The translations under genes and the position numbers were made by a program. Shown piece by piece: positions 26,376-35,263 of a DNA stretch of 64,000 bases. The first letter of the stretch is position 1, and every line of letters begins with the position of its first letter. Origin of the DNA: Streptomyces humicola (lineage in GTDB: Bacteria > Actinomycetota > Actinomycetes > Streptomycetales > Streptomycetaceae). Location: the NCBI RefSeq assembly GCF_024436035.1, contig NZ_JANFNG010000001.1, positions 575,689 to 639,688 of the forward strand, in the 5' to 3' direction. The notes beneath the pieces were generated by a model. It had not been told where the DNA came from. It made no database searches and was given only the letters and a program-made list of their open reading frames with translations.

Positions 26376-27605
26376 TCAGGGCGTGGTGAGCCGCAGGTGG
26401 AGACGGACGACGAATCCCCCGTCGGTGTCCGGCCCCGCCGTCAGCGTCCCGCCGAGCAGGCTCGCGCGTTCGCTCAGGCCCACCAGGCCGTGCTCGCCGC
26501 CCGGCAGGTCGGGGTGCGGGGTGTGGACGTCGGGCGGCCCGTTGCGTACGCACACGCGCAGCGCATCGTCGTCGACCTCGACCGTCACGGCTGTGGCTGC
26601 CCCCGGCGCATGCTTGCGGACGTTGGTCAACGCCTCCTGCACCGTGCGGTATGCGGTCCTTTCCACCGGTTCGGGGAGGCTTCTGCCGTCCGCGCCATCG
26701 ATCGTGAGCGTCGCGTCGACCTCGGAGGCGGCGACCAGACCGGGCAGATCGGCGAGCGTGGGCTGCGGGGCGAGCTCCGTCGGGCCCGCACCGGCCGCGC
26801 GCAGCACCAGGATCATGCTGCGCAGTTCCTCCAGGGTGGCGACGGCCAGTCCGCGCAGCGTGCCCGCGACCTGCTTGACCTCGGGGTCGCGCGCGGTGAT
26901 CTCCAGCGCGCCCGCCTGGACGGCGATCAGCCCTGCCTGGTGGGAGACCACGTCGTGCATCTCGCGGGCGATGCGCGCCCGTTCCTTGGCGATGACGGTC
27001 TGGGCGTGCAGGGCGCGTTCGTGGTCGCGGAGCGTGGCCAGTTCGGCGACCCGGGCCGACAGGTCCTTCCTCGTCTGAGCGAGCAGGCCGAGCACCACAG
27101 GCCCGGTCCCCAGCAGCACCGCGTAGATCAGCTGTTGGGTGATGTCGCTGACGGACTCCTTGGCGAAGGCGCTGATGGGCCAGGGGATGAACGCTCCAAC
27201 GATCACCGCGAGCGTGGCGAGCACCTTGTGGAGCATCGGGCGGCCGGTCCTGGCGACCGTGTACGCCGCGGCCATGGCCGCGATGAGCGCGTTGCCGGCG
27301 TAGAGGCCGGGGAGCGTCGCCAGCAGGACGGTGAGGGGGATGCGTCGCCGGAGGACCAGCACGCCGGCGGCGGCGAGGGAGACGGTGAAGTGCCAGTCGC
27401 GAGCAGGGAGGTTGAGCACGGCGTCGAGGCCGGCGAGAGCGACGATGGCGACGTCGATGACCCACAGTTGCCAGCGCGCATGGGTCTGCCAAAGAAAGTT
27501 GAGAAATGTCGCATTCTGGCTGTTTTGCAATGTTTGCGACCTTCGCGACTCTCGTGACTTCCGTGGCTCCCGCGACCCTCGCGCCGCCGGCCATGCCGCC
27601 GTCAC
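26376..27605 (-). CDS. NarL-type sensor histidine kinase
   Basis: A 409-aa kinase with about four N-terminal membrane segments, a coiled region, and the HisKA_3 motif ARIAREMHDVVSHQAGLI (phospho-His about residue 215). A HATPase domain follows with EALTNVRKHAP (N box) and GEHGLVGLSERASLLGG. It phosphorylates the response regulator encoded just upstream. The GTG start overlaps that gene's stop by 4 bp. The first ~30 residues are odd: five degenerate 9-bp repeats (27536-27580) encode an Arg/Ser/Glu-rich tract (REPRKSRESRRS). The signal sensed is unknown. Confidence 0.92.
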   Translation of the reverse strand: MTAAWPAARGSREPRKSRESRRSQTLQNSQNATFLNFLWQTHARWQLWVIDVAIVALAGLDAVLNLPARDWHFTVSLAAAGVLVLRRRIPLTVLLATLPGLYAGNALIAAMAAAYTVARTGRPMLHKVLATLAVIVGAFIPWPISAFAKESVSDITQQLIYAVLLGTGPVVLGLLAQTRKDLSARVAELATLRDHERALHAQTVIAKERARIAREMHDVVSHQAGLIAVQAGALEITARDPEVKQVAGTLRGLAVATLEELRSMILVLRAAGAGPTELAPQPTLADLPGLVAASEVDATLTIDGADGRSLPEPVERTAYRTVQEALTNVRKHAPGAATAVTVEVDDDALRVCVRNGPPDVHTPHPDLPGGEHGLVGLSERASLLGGTLTAGPDTDGGFVVRLHLRLTTP

Positions 27606-28276
27606 GGCCGCCCCTCCCCGACCAGTCCCACTCGGTCCGCCAGCACCGCGGCCTGGATGCGGTTGGCCACCCCCAACTTGGACACCACGGCCTTGACGTA
27701 GTCCTTCACGGTGGCGACCCCTATGTGCATGCGGGCGCCGATCTCGGCGTTGGACAGCCCCTCGCCGACGTAGGCGAGCACCTCGCGCTCGCGCGGCGTC
27801 AGCTCACTGACCGCCTTTGCGGCCTGCGTTGCCGCCGCCGGCGGACGGTGCTGCTGCAGCCGCCGTACAACGGAGGAGGACAGGCACCCCGCGCCGGTCG
27901 CCACCGCGCGAACGGACCGCACCAGCACGTCGGGATCGGTGTCCTTGAGCAGGAAGCCGGCCGCGCCGAGCCGCAACGCCTCACCCAGGTATTCATCGGT
28001 GTCGAACGTGGTCAGGATGGCCACTTGAGGCGGACGCGACAGTTGTCTGAGGCGGCGCAGCACGGTGAGGCCGTCGACGTCGGGCATCCGGACGTCGAGC
28101 AGGACGACGTGCGGCCGCGTCTCCCGGACCGCCGACACCGCCTCCGCACCCCCGCAGGTCGCGACGACGGTGATGTCGGGGGCCGAGCCGAGGATCATGG
28201 CGAGCCCTGAGCGGATCAGGGCCTCGTCGTCGACGATCAGTACCCTCAGACGGGGGGTTGCTTCCGCTGGGGTCAT
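27602..28276 (-). CDS. NarL/LuxR-family response regulator
   Basis: A 224-aa regulator with a receiver domain (VLIVDDEALIRSGLAMIL, phospho-Asp in VVLLDVRMPDVDG near residue 60, ILTTFDTDEY, LLKDTDP) and a C-terminal LuxR helix-turn-helix (LTPREREVLAYVGEGLSNAE, IGVATVKDYV). It lies upstream of and overlaps its cognate kinase. ATG 28276 is preferred; an in-frame ATG at 28318 would add 14 residues unlike the family. No target gene is obvious nearby. Confidence 0.92.
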   Translation of the reverse strand: MTPAEATPRLRVLIVDDEALIRSGLAMILGSAPDITVVATCGGAEAVSAVRETRPHVVLLDVRMPDVDGLTVLRRLRQLSRPPQVAILTTFDTDEYLGEALRLGAAGFLLKDTDPDVLVRSVRAVATGAGCLSSSVVRRLQQHRPPAAATQAAKAVSELTPREREVLAYVGEGLSNAEIGARMHIGVATVKDYVKAVVSKLGVANRIQAAVLADRVGLVGEGRP

Positions 28277-28529
28277 AGGACGTTTCCCGTCTTTGTTCTC
28301 TGGCCTGCGTGTGAACAACCTTGCGAAAGGCTGTGCGCGACGCTACCGCAGCCCGAATCGCCCGAGAAGAGCAGTTCCGTAGTGGCCCGTATGCGGTCAG
28401 TCAAGGGTGCGTTCCGACGAGATCCCCCCGGCAGAGGTGGCCATTCCCTCCCAGCAGGGGTGCCGTGCGGCCGGAATGCGGCAGCACCATTCGCTCATGG
28501 TCACGATCAGTGAGGGAAAGGGGGATCCG

Positions 28530-28616
28530 ATGCTGCGCAACCCGTCCGTCGTGACGCTGTTCGCCGCAGTGGTCGCCGTCGTAGGCGGCGCCTGCGCCTG
28601 CCTGTTGCTGGGTTGA
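28530..28616 (+). CDS. Possible 28-aa single-pass membrane peptide
   Basis: A short ORF, MLRNPSVVTLFAAVVAVV followed by GGACACLLLG, preceded by GAGGGAAAGGGGGA six bases before the ATG, a strong ribosome site. It consists of a short charged head and one hydrophobic helix with two Cys. An in-frame ATG at 28497 would add 11 residues. It stands alone in the 640-bp gap between the two-component genes and the chitinase-like gene. It may be a small membrane protein or a chance ORF. Confidence 0.4.
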   Translation: MLRNPSVVTLFAAVVAVVGGACACLLLG

Positions 28617-28845
28617 GGATTGACGCACTGTCGGGAGCGGTCCGGCGGATCACCCCCTGAAGGGGGTGCAGATACCGCCGACCGGTGGGTGTTTGCGGGT
28701 ACCGGGCGCTGGCAGTGTTGTCGACCAGCCGACGGGCAGCCCGATCGGCAGTGGCGCGGCAACCCGCCTTTGCGTCGCGGTACGCCATATCCCCCCACGC
28801 GCAGGGCGGATCCGGCGGCGGGCGGCGGGGGTGCCAGGCCAGGAA

Positions 28846-28877
28846 CCGGGGCGGGGATGCGTGCATCCCCGCCCCGG
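28846..28877 (-). terminator. Strong hairpin after the GH18 gene
   Basis: CCGGGGCGGGGATGC and its complement GCATCCCCGCCCCGG are separated by two bases, a 15-bp perfect stem ending 44 bp past the GH18 stop codon. There is no U-tract, as is common for Streptomyces terminators. Confidence 0.65.
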
Positions 28878-28920
28878 CAGCCTGGTGGGGGAACCGGAAA
28901 AGAGGGACGGGCGGAGCCGG

Positions 28921-29925
28921 TCAGAAGCCGGCGAACGCGTCGGTGAACGCGAGCGGGTTCTGCGACACGCCGCTGCAGGTGGGCGATGCGGCCCCGCCCG
29001 ACCCTCCGGAGCACGCCTGGTCACGGTTGACCGACCAGAACGACAGGCGTCCCACGCCGTTGCTCGCGGCCCAGCTCTCCACCGCCGAGGCGTTGTCGAG
29101 GGTGAACGTCGAACCGTCGTCATTGACGCCGACCATGGGGGTGATGCCGAGGTTGGCGTAGCTGTAGCTGGAGTCGACGGACTGCATCTGGGCGAGGGTG
29201 CTCTGCGCCGCCTGGATGGCGGCCTGCCCCATGTCCTGGGAGCCCTGGTAGTAGTCCATCGTCATGATGTTGACGGTGTCGATCTTCACTCCGGCGTCCT
29301 TGGCGGCCTTGAGGATGTTGACGCCGTCCGAGGTGAGACCGCTGGGGAGCACGGGAAGCGTCACCGAGAAGGTCAGGCCGGGGTTGGCCGCCTGAAGGTC
29401 TTTCATCGCGGTGAAGTTGCGGGTCGCGGCAGCGGTGTCGGCGACCGCGGCGCCCTCGACGTCGAAGTCGAGCGACGTGGTGCCGTATGCGTTGATGATC
29501 TTCTGGTAGCCGGAGTCGATCGCGCTCTGGTCCGTACACGTCCAGGCGAGCGGCTCACCGGCCGCACCGCCGGAGGAGACGATGACGGAGGCGCCCTCGG
29601 ACTTGGCCTTGCTGATCTCCGGGTCGGTGTAGGGGTCGGAGCCCACAGGCTCGGTGTCGCCCCATATCTGGTTGCATCCGCTGCCGATGACGAAGCCGGC
29701 GGTGAAGGTCTTCACCCCGTGCTGGGTGATGGCGGTATCCAGCTGCGATTCCTGGGAGTTGGACATGTCGGTGTAGGGCGCGAACGTGCCGGCGCCCGCC
29801 GCCGCTGCGGGGGTGGTCGTCGCCGTGGCCGCGGCCACGACTGCGATCGCCGCGGCTGCGAGGCCCGCAGCGGCCTTGGGGCGTGTGATCGGGTGACGTG
29901 TCGAGGTGGGGGGACGTCGCCTCAT
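28921..29925 (-). CDS. Secreted GH18 chitinase-like enzyme
   Basis: A 334-aa exported protein with a signal peptide (about residues 1-43) and a GH18 barrel: GTFAPYTDMS at the start, VIVSSGGAAGEP (second conserved strand), and SLDFDVEGA near residue 152 holding the DxDxE catalytic Glu. Later strands show TVNIMTMDYYQ and GRLSFWSVNRD. It should cut beta-1,4-GlcNAc polymers. There is no separate carbohydrate-binding domain. Upstream lies a near-consensus DasR/chitinase operator, so GlcNAc-dependent control is likely. Confidence 0.88.
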   Translation of the reverse strand: MRRRPPTSTRHPITRPKAAAGLAAAAIAVVAAATATTTPAAAAGAGTFAPYTDMSNSQESQLDTAITQHGVKTFTAGFVIGSGCNQIWGDTEPVGSDPYTDPEISKAKSEGASVIVSSGGAAGEPLAWTCTDQSAIDSGYQKIINAYGTTSLDFDVEGAAVADTAAATRNFTAMKDLQAANPGLTFSVTLPVLPSGLTSDGVNILKAAKDAGVKIDTVNIMTMDYYQGSQDMGQAAIQAAQSTLAQMQSVDSSYSYANLGITPMVGVNDDGSTFTLDNASAVESWAASNGVGRLSFWSVNRDQACSGGSGGAASPTCSGVSQNPLAFTDAFAGF

Positions 29926-29983
29926 GCCTGGTCTGTCCTTTCGGTCAGCGTTGATCAGTGTTGACGCTGTACAGTCAAGACAA

Positions 29984-29995
29984 TGGACTAGACCA
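29984..29995. promoter_or_regulatory. DasR-type operator (dre) upstream of the GH18 gene
   Basis: Read on the gene strand, the site is TGGTCTAGTCCA, one mismatch from the TGGTCTAGACCA core of chitinase-promoter repeats bound by the GlcNAc repressor DasR in Streptomyces. It is about 59 bp upstream of the start codon, next to a TTGACT -35-like hexamer (29973-29978, minus strand). Confidence 0.7.
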
Positions 29996-30333
29996 AGTGT
30001 GGCGTCAAGGGTGGTGCCGAGACTTCGTCCGCGTCAACTGGTATGACAGGACGGGGTCATTGGGGGTCTTCGGGAGCGGAGCGGAAGAGGGTGAGGCTGA
30101 AAACCCCGCGCAACAAGGATCCAGCAGCGGCAGCAGCAATCGGTGGCGGGCCGGCAGGCGGTCGCGCAACGACCGCGGCGGACGGCTGATCGGGGTCTCC
30201 CGGGGGCTGCGGCCTTTGGGCACGGTATTCGCCGAGCCGCTCACCGAGTTGGGGTAGCCGGCTACGGCCCGCGGCACGGCCGGGCATGAAAAGTCGGTGG
30301 ACGGCTGGCGCTCCCGTGGGAAATATATGCGGC
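29996..30333. other. Gap between the chitinase-like gene and argJ
   Basis: No coding-like frame or RNA gene is visible in this stretch of about 340 bp. The AT-rich segment GAAATATATG (30319-30328) just before argJ is its likely promoter region. Confidence 0.4.
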
Positions 30334-31509
30334 ATGTCGAATGACTATTCATTGAGGTGGCCGACCGGATTCCGCGCATACACCGGGCACGGCGGACTGC
30401 GCGAGCACGGCGACGACATATCGGTCGTCGCGTCGGATCGTCCGTCGGTCAGTGCCGCCATGTTCACCAAGAGCCTCTTCGCAGGCCCGGCCGTGGTGCT
30501 CAGCCGAACCCACGCCGCGGGGCGGGGCCTGCGTGCGGTGACGACCCTGGCCCAGAACGCGAACGTGGCCACCGGGCGGCAGGGCGCCGAGAACGCCGCC
30601 GAGGTCGTCCGCCGGGTCGCCGGGATGCTGGGCATACCGGACGGCGAGGTGCTCATCGGCTCCACCGGCGTCATCGGACGGCCGCTGCCGATGGACACGA
30701 TCCGTGCGCATTTCGACGCGGCCGCCGAGGGCGCTCTCACGGCGTTCGACGCCGGACCACTCGATGTGGCCCGGGCGATGATGACCACCGATACCCGGCC
30801 GAAGACCGCGGCCCGCACGGTCGGCCGGACCCGCCTCGTCGGTGTCGCCAAGGGCGTCGGCATGCTGGAGCCCAATATGGCCACCATGCTGGCCTATGTC
30901 TTCACCGACGCGGAGATCTCCCCGGACGGATTGGACGGCGCACTGCGCGCAGCGGTGAATCGCACGTTCAACTGCCTGAGCGTCGACACCGACACCTCCA
31001 CCTCCGACACCGTGGCCGTCATCGCCAACGGCGCGACCGGACCGGTCGATCCGGCAGAGTTCTCCGCCGCCCTCTACGACCTGTGTCTCGACCTCACCCG
31101 GCAACTGGCCAGTGACGGCGAAGGCGCCACCAAACTCCTGCGTGTCACGGTCGGTCAGGCCGCCGACCACGGGCAAGCCAAGCGCATCGCCAAAAGCGTG
31201 GTGAACTCCCCGCTGGTCAAGACGGCCGTCCACGGAGCCGACCCCAACTGGGGGCGCGTCCTGATGGCCATCGGCAAGAACACCGACGACACCGACATCA
31301 CCCCGGGCGATGTCACCGTCAGGTTCGGCGACATCGAGGTGTACCCCGAAGAGCCCGCGGCCGACACCCTCGACGCGCTCACCGCCGTCATGCGGAGGGA
31401 CGAGGTCGACATCGTCATCACGCTCGGCCTCGGGAAGGGCGAAGCCACGGTCTACGGCTGCGACCTGTCCGCCGACTACGTCCGTGTCAACGCGGACTAC
31501 ACGACGTGA
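30334..31509 (+). CDS. argJ: Glutamate N-acetyltransferase / ornithine acetyltransferase (ArgJ family)
   Basis: A 391-aa enzyme that moves the acetyl group from N-acetylornithine to glutamate (cyclic arginine route). The self-cleavage site is clear: KGVGMLEPNMATMLAYVF, where the Thr after Ala becomes the new N-terminal nucleophile. TKSLFAGPAVVLSR, CLSVDTDTSTSD and DPNWGRVLMAIG are family motifs. ATG 30334 begins the conserved MSNDYSLRWPTGFRA. It stands alone rather than in argCJBD, so it may be a second, pathway-specific copy like those in clavulanate clusters, or the genome's only one. A possible ARG box overlaps the start. Confidence 0.92.
   Translation: MSNDYSLRWPTGFRAYTGHGGLREHGDDISVVASDRPSVSAAMFTKSLFAGPAVVLSRTHAAGRGLRAVTTLAQNANVATGRQGAENAAEVVRRVAGMLGIPDGEVLIGSTGVIGRPLPMDTIRAHFDAAAEGALTAFDAGPLDVARAMMTTDTRPKTAARTVGRTRLVGVAKGVGMLEPNMATMLAYVFTDAEISPDGLDGALRAAVNRTFNCLSVDTDTSTSDTVAVIANGATGPVDPAEFSAALYDLCLDLTRQLASDGEGATKLLRVTVGQAADHGQAKRIAKSVVNSPLVKTAVHGADPNWGRVLMAIGKNTDDTDITPGDVTVRFGDIEVYPEEPAADTLDALTAVMRRDEVDIVITLGLGKGEATVYGCDLSADYVRVNADYTT
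30336..30353. promoter_or_regulatory. Possible ARG box (ArgR operator) over the argJ start
   Basis: GAAT-GACT-ATTCA at 30339-30351 matches the core TGAAT-N4-ATTCA at nine of ten fixed positions (C replaces the first T). It covers codons 2-6 of argJ. A weaker half-like stretch (GAAATATATGC) lies just upstream, as expected for paired boxes. This is inference from the general ArgR consensus. Confidence 0.45.
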
Positions 31510-31586
31510 TGGAGACCCGTTCCGGAGCCCTGCTTCATCCCGTCCCGGGTTCCGCTCGACACGGCGACCGGCACCGTCGGCAAAGC

Positions 31587-31615
31587 GCCGGCGGCCAGGG
31601 ACTGTTTCCGCCGGC
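31587..31615. terminator. Hairpin between the argJ and LLM gene ends
   Basis: The perfect arms GCCGGCGG and CCGCCGGC are separated by 13 bases in the 148-bp gap between convergent stops. It probably serves both units. Confidence 0.5.
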
Positions 31616-31657
31616 CGTCGCCCTCACCCCCGTCCCGGTGCCGCAGGAACCCTCGGG

Positions 31658-32482
31658 TCAGCGGAACCGGGCGGCGACTTCGGCCAGCCGGTCGAGCACG
31701 TCGAGGGTTTCGCCTTCCGGCTTGGTCGGCAGGTAGAGGCACAGCCGCTCGACGTCCAGCTGCGCATAGCCCTCGATCACCTCCGGCTTGCCGGACACCC
31801 CATACACCGTCACCGGCACGTCACGGCCCGCCGTCTTGCGCATCTGCTCGATCAACGGGCCGAGCGTGTCGGGCGGCAGGCTGTTGGCAAGCCAGGCGTC
31901 TCCCAGCTCCGCGATCCGCGGGAACGCCGCCTCGCCGCCGCCGACATAGATCGGCGGGTGCGGCCGCTGCACCGGCTTGGGCCAGGCGTAAACGGGATCG
32001 AAGTCGACGAACTCCCCATGGAATTCCGCCTGTTCCTTCATCCACAGTTCGCGCATGGCGCGCAGCCGCTCGTTGACCAGCCGCCCCCGGGTCGCCGGAT
32101 TGGTGCCGTGGTTCTCCATCTCCTCCCGGTTCCAGCCGACACCGATGCCGAAAATGGCACGGCCGTTGGAGACCAGGTCGAGGGAGGCCACCTCCTTAGC
32201 CGTCACGATCGGATCGCGCTGCGCCACCAGCGCGATCCCGGTGCCGACCAGCAGCCGCTCGGTGACGGTCGCGGCTGCGGTGAGCGCGACGAACGGGTCG
32301 AGCGTGCGGTAGTAGATCTCCGGCAGCTCGCCGCCGCCGGGGTAGGGGGAGCGGCGCTCCACGGGGATGTGGGTGTGCTCCGCGATGAAGAGTGAGTCGA
32401 ACGAGCGTTCCTCCACTGCGCGCCCGAGCGCGGCCGGTCCGATGCCCTGATCGGTGATGAACGTCGCGATCCCGAATTTCAC
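31658..32482 (-). CDS. LLM-class (F420-dependent-type) oxidoreductase
   Basis: A 274-aa luciferase-like monooxygenase-fold protein: VKFGIATFITDQ at the start, AVEERSFDSLFIAEHTHIPV, GTGIALVAQRDPIVTAKEVA, and FGIGVGWNREEMENHG, a typical LLM stretch found in predicted F420 enzymes. It transfers hydride between F420 (or FMN) and an unknown substrate. The GTG start at 32482 has GGAGGAG upstream. It is convergent with argJ and upstream of nothing else, a single-gene unit. Confidence 0.88.
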   Translation of the reverse strand: MKFGIATFITDQGIGPAALGRAVEERSFDSLFIAEHTHIPVERRSPYPGGGELPEIYYRTLDPFVALTAAATVTERLLVGTGIALVAQRDPIVTAKEVASLDLVSNGRAIFGIGVGWNREEMENHGTNPATRGRLVNERLRAMRELWMKEQAEFHGEFVDFDPVYAWPKPVQRPHPPIYVGGGEAAFPRIAELGDAWLANSLPPDTLGPLIEQMRKTAGRDVPVTVYGVSGKPEVIEGYAQLDVERLCLYLPTKPEGETLDVLDRLAEVAARFR

Positions 32483-32534
32483 GTCTGCTCCTCCGGCAGC
32501 TGGATGGCGGATTTCGTTGGATGATGACAGTCCA

Positions 32535-33131
32535 TCACTTCTGCGCCGGATCGAGGAGAGCGTCGACGGCACCGAGGAACGCGGTGTCGTCGGCGGGCAG
32601 CCGGTGATGGTGCCGGTGGACGCCGCCGGGCGTCCACTCGGTGAGTACCGCCCTCAAGTGGTAGCCGCCCACGGCCGGATCGGCCGGGGCGCGCTCCAGC
32701 AGCAGATAGCGGACTGCACGTTTGGGCCGTGCGGCGACGAGTGCGCAGTAGGCCTCGCCGGGATGGAGCGGCTCGGGGAGGGTGACCAGCAGCATCCCGT
32801 TCCCGACCGTCCTCGCGCCGAGGCCCTCGGCCTGACGCTGCCGCCGCGGCGCGGTCTCGTCGGCCGCGGCCGCCCACATCCGTGCGAGGACGGCCTGCTC
32901 GCGCCCGTCACGTGCGGCGGCGAGCAGCCGGTACGGCACCTCCAGCGCCCGGTCCCGCAGCACGCGGTGCGCAAAGCGGTAACTGTGCTGACGTTCAGGG
33001 CACGACCAGGGGTCCGCCGCTGCGGCCTGCGCCCGGCGCGCCGCAACTGCCGGGGTGTCGCGCACCCGGGCGTGGGGGCGCAGCAGGTCGGTGAATCGGG
33101 GCAGCGGTTGGTCCACGGCTACGATGTTCAT
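32535..33131 (-). CDS. Hypothetical protein
   Basis: A 198-aa soluble protein (MNIVAVDQPLPRFTDLLRPH ...). It contains SYRFAHRVLRDRALEVPYRL, a segment like TVGNGMLLVTLPEPLHPGEA, and a His-rich GGVHRHHHRLP near residue 170. There is no signal peptide or membrane helix, and I do not recognise the family. Codon pattern and length look real. ATG 33131 is followed directly by well-conserved-looking sequence. It lies between the LLM oxidoreductase and the permease, both on the same strand. Confidence 0.55.
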   Translation of the reverse strand: MNIVAVDQPLPRFTDLLRPHARVRDTPAVAARRAQAAAADPWSCPERQHSYRFAHRVLRDRALEVPYRLLAAARDGREQAVLARMWAAAADETAPRRQRQAEGLGARTVGNGMLLVTLPEPLHPGEAYCALVAARPKRAVRYLLLERAPADPAVGGYHLRAVLTEWTPGGVHRHHHRLPADDTAFLGAVDALLDPAQK

Positions 33132-33241
33132 ATCGGTGTACCTCTATCAACGGGCTGGCCGCCGCTGCCGCCCGGCGCGCGCATCGTCGCGAACGCATAC
33201 GCCAAAGCCACCCGAACGGGCGGCATTTGACGGTGACCGGA

Positions 33242-34891
33242 TCAGGCGGCCGGAGGGCGCGGCTCGGATTCGCCCTCCGCCTCGGCGGTGACGGCGGCGT
33301 CCACCGCGTCAGCGCTCACCGCCATCCGCACCGCGGCGTAGTAGATGACCAGACTGAAGACGATCACGATCAGCAGATCCCACCACTCCGGGAGGGATCG
33401 GACACCGCCGTAGCGACCGAACCGGCCGATGAGGACCAGCCCGGCGAGCCAGGGCCACACCCACAGGGCCGGCCTCCAGCGCAGCGCCCTGCGCTCGGTC
33501 GCCGGGGTGGCGAGCCTGCTCCCGGCGAAGACGGCGAGGCCGAGCACGATCGTGAACCCCAGCTTCCAGTCCGCCTCGTACCCGGACCAGTAGAAGATCA
33601 GATCGGCGAAGACGAACCCCGCCGGGCCCAGCACGCGCCAGGCGGGAAGGCGGTACGGGCGCGGCCTGTCCCCGTCCCGCACCCTCAGGGCGTACAAAGC
33701 CACCGGCGCGTACGCGTACATCACCGCGGCGGCAGAGGTCACCAGGCTCACCAGCGCCTTCCAGCTGGGGAACGGCAGGAAGGCGATCTCGCCGACCACG
33801 AAGGCGAGGAGGACGGAGACGACCGGAATGCCGCGGCGGCTGACCCGGGCCATGGGCCTGGGCAGCAGCTGCTCGCGTCCCATGGCGTAGGCCAGGCGGG
33901 TGGCACCGGCCAGGTAGACCAGGCCGGTGCCGGCCGGAGAGACGACCGCGTCGACGTAGAGGATGCTCGCCAGCCATCCCGCTCCCACGGCGGTCGCCAG
34001 CGTGGCGTACGGGCCGAAGTCGCCCTTCCCGACGGGGTTGGCCCAGCCGTGGGCGACCGCCGCCGGATCGAGTGCGGCGATGAAGGCGATCTCCAGCAGC
34101 AGATAGACTGCGGTGCCGATGGCCATGGCGACGATCACCGCCCGGGAGACGTCCCGCTGCGGGTCGCGTGCCTCACCTGCCAGTTGAATCGCCTGCTCGA
34201 AGCCGAGGAAGGCGAAGACCACACCGGCGGGCAGCGCGGCGAAGACGCCGTGTGCCCCGTACGGCGCGAAGCCGCCGCCCGCGGTGAAGTTCGATGCGTG
34301 GAAGACGAGGGAGAGCAGAACCGCCACAGTCAGCAGCGGCACGGCCGTCTTGAAGACGACGGTGATCGAATTGGTCGCTGCCAGCAGCTTTACACCGACG
34401 ATGTTGATGAGCGTGAAGAGCAGCATGAAGCAGCTTGCGATCAGAAGTCCCCAGGCGGTGAGAGTGCCATCCGGGTGGAGGATGCGGACCTGGTCACGGA
34501 CCCAGCCGATGCGGTCGCAGTACGACAGCGTGGCCTCGACCTCGATCGGGGCGATCAGGACCGACCGCAGCCACGACATCCATCCCGCGGTGAAGCCGAC
34601 GACCGGTCCGAACGCGAAGAAGGGGAACCGCGCGGTGCCTCCCGCGACGGGATACGCGGCGCCCAGCTCCGCGTGGACGAGCGCGAGCACGGCCAGCATC
34701 ACCGAGGCGAGCACCCAGGAGACGAGCGACGCCGGTCCGGCGATCACGGCGGTGGTGAGTGCGCCCAGCAGCCAGCCGGACCCGATGATCGACCCGAGGG
34801 AGATGAACATCAGCCCCCAGAAGCCGACCGCCCGGCGCAGCCGTCCGAGCCCGGCACCCCTTGCATCATCAGCCGCATTGGTCTTCGTCAT
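33242..34891 (-). CDS. APC-superfamily amino acid permease, second paralogue
   Basis: A 549-aa transporter with about 12 hydrophobic segments. SLGSIIGSGWLLGALTTAV opens TM1, and FLGFEQAIQLAGEARDPQRD and AVVSPAGTGLVYLAGATRL follow. It aligns along its whole length with 4875-6527, including the C-terminal WWDLLIVIVFSLVIYY. The amino acid transported is not readable. ATG 34891 is chosen because the family region begins within 30 residues; the frame is open far upstream but lacks family sequence. A 12-bp tandem repeat lies 44-67 bp upstream. Confidence 0.87.
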   Translation of the reverse strand: MTKTNAADDARGAGLGRLRRAVGFWGLMFISLGSIIGSGWLLGALTTAVIAGPASLVSWVLASVMLAVLALVHAELGAAYPVAGGTARFPFFAFGPVVGFTAGWMSWLRSVLIAPIEVEATLSYCDRIGWVRDQVRILHPDGTLTAWGLLIASCFMLLFTLINIVGVKLLAATNSITVVFKTAVPLLTVAVLLSLVFHASNFTAGGGFAPYGAHGVFAALPAGVVFAFLGFEQAIQLAGEARDPQRDVSRAVIVAMAIGTAVYLLLEIAFIAALDPAAVAHGWANPVGKGDFGPYATLATAVGAGWLASILYVDAVVSPAGTGLVYLAGATRLAYAMGREQLLPRPMARVSRRGIPVVSVLLAFVVGEIAFLPFPSWKALVSLVTSAAAVMYAYAPVALYALRVRDGDRPRPYRLPAWRVLGPAGFVFADLIFYWSGYEADWKLGFTIVLGLAVFAGSRLATPATERRALRWRPALWVWPWLAGLVLIGRFGRYGGVRSLPEWWDLLIVIVFSLVIYYAAVRMAVSADAVDAAVTAEAEGESEPRPPAA

Positions 34892-35263
34892 GGGCGCTAC
34901 CGCTCTCCCCACCCATCCTCGGGGCGCTGGGCGCGGCTCGCATGTCGGCTCGCATGTCCGTCTGTGATGAGTCTCTGTCCGTGATGAGCTGGTCGGCCCC
35001 CGACGGGGACCCCTCGGCCCCCTTTCACGGCGCGCGGAATATCTGATCATTGCCACGGGTTCACCTGTCAACGAAACCGGGACCGCCGCCACAGCGGCCG
35101 GCGGACCGACAGCCACAGGCAGAGCCCCATGGCGGGGTCGGTCCGCAACTCTCTTGCCCCTGCGGCCGGCTGCGGCGGGCCACGTCTGGGCCGTGCATTG
35201 GTGACGCAGGCGGGTGCACTCAGTTGTCGGCCTTTTCCACAACGCACACCCGAGGTACATGTG
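34892..35263. other. Intergenic region with tandem 12-bp repeat
   Basis: GGCTCGCATGTC is repeated perfectly at 34935-34946 and 34947-34958, upstream of the permease gene. The rest, up to the P-loop gene at 35264, shows no convincing ORF. A Cys-rich overlapping frame (35050-35367) is read as a shadow because it runs into the P-loop gene without its own ribosome site. Confidence 0.5.

Noticed and set aside
35129-35263. Upstream in-frame extension of the P-loop protein from ATG 35129
   Set aside because: The extension lacks a good ribosome site and looks unlike folded protein, whereas GAGG precedes ATG 35264 at proper spacing.
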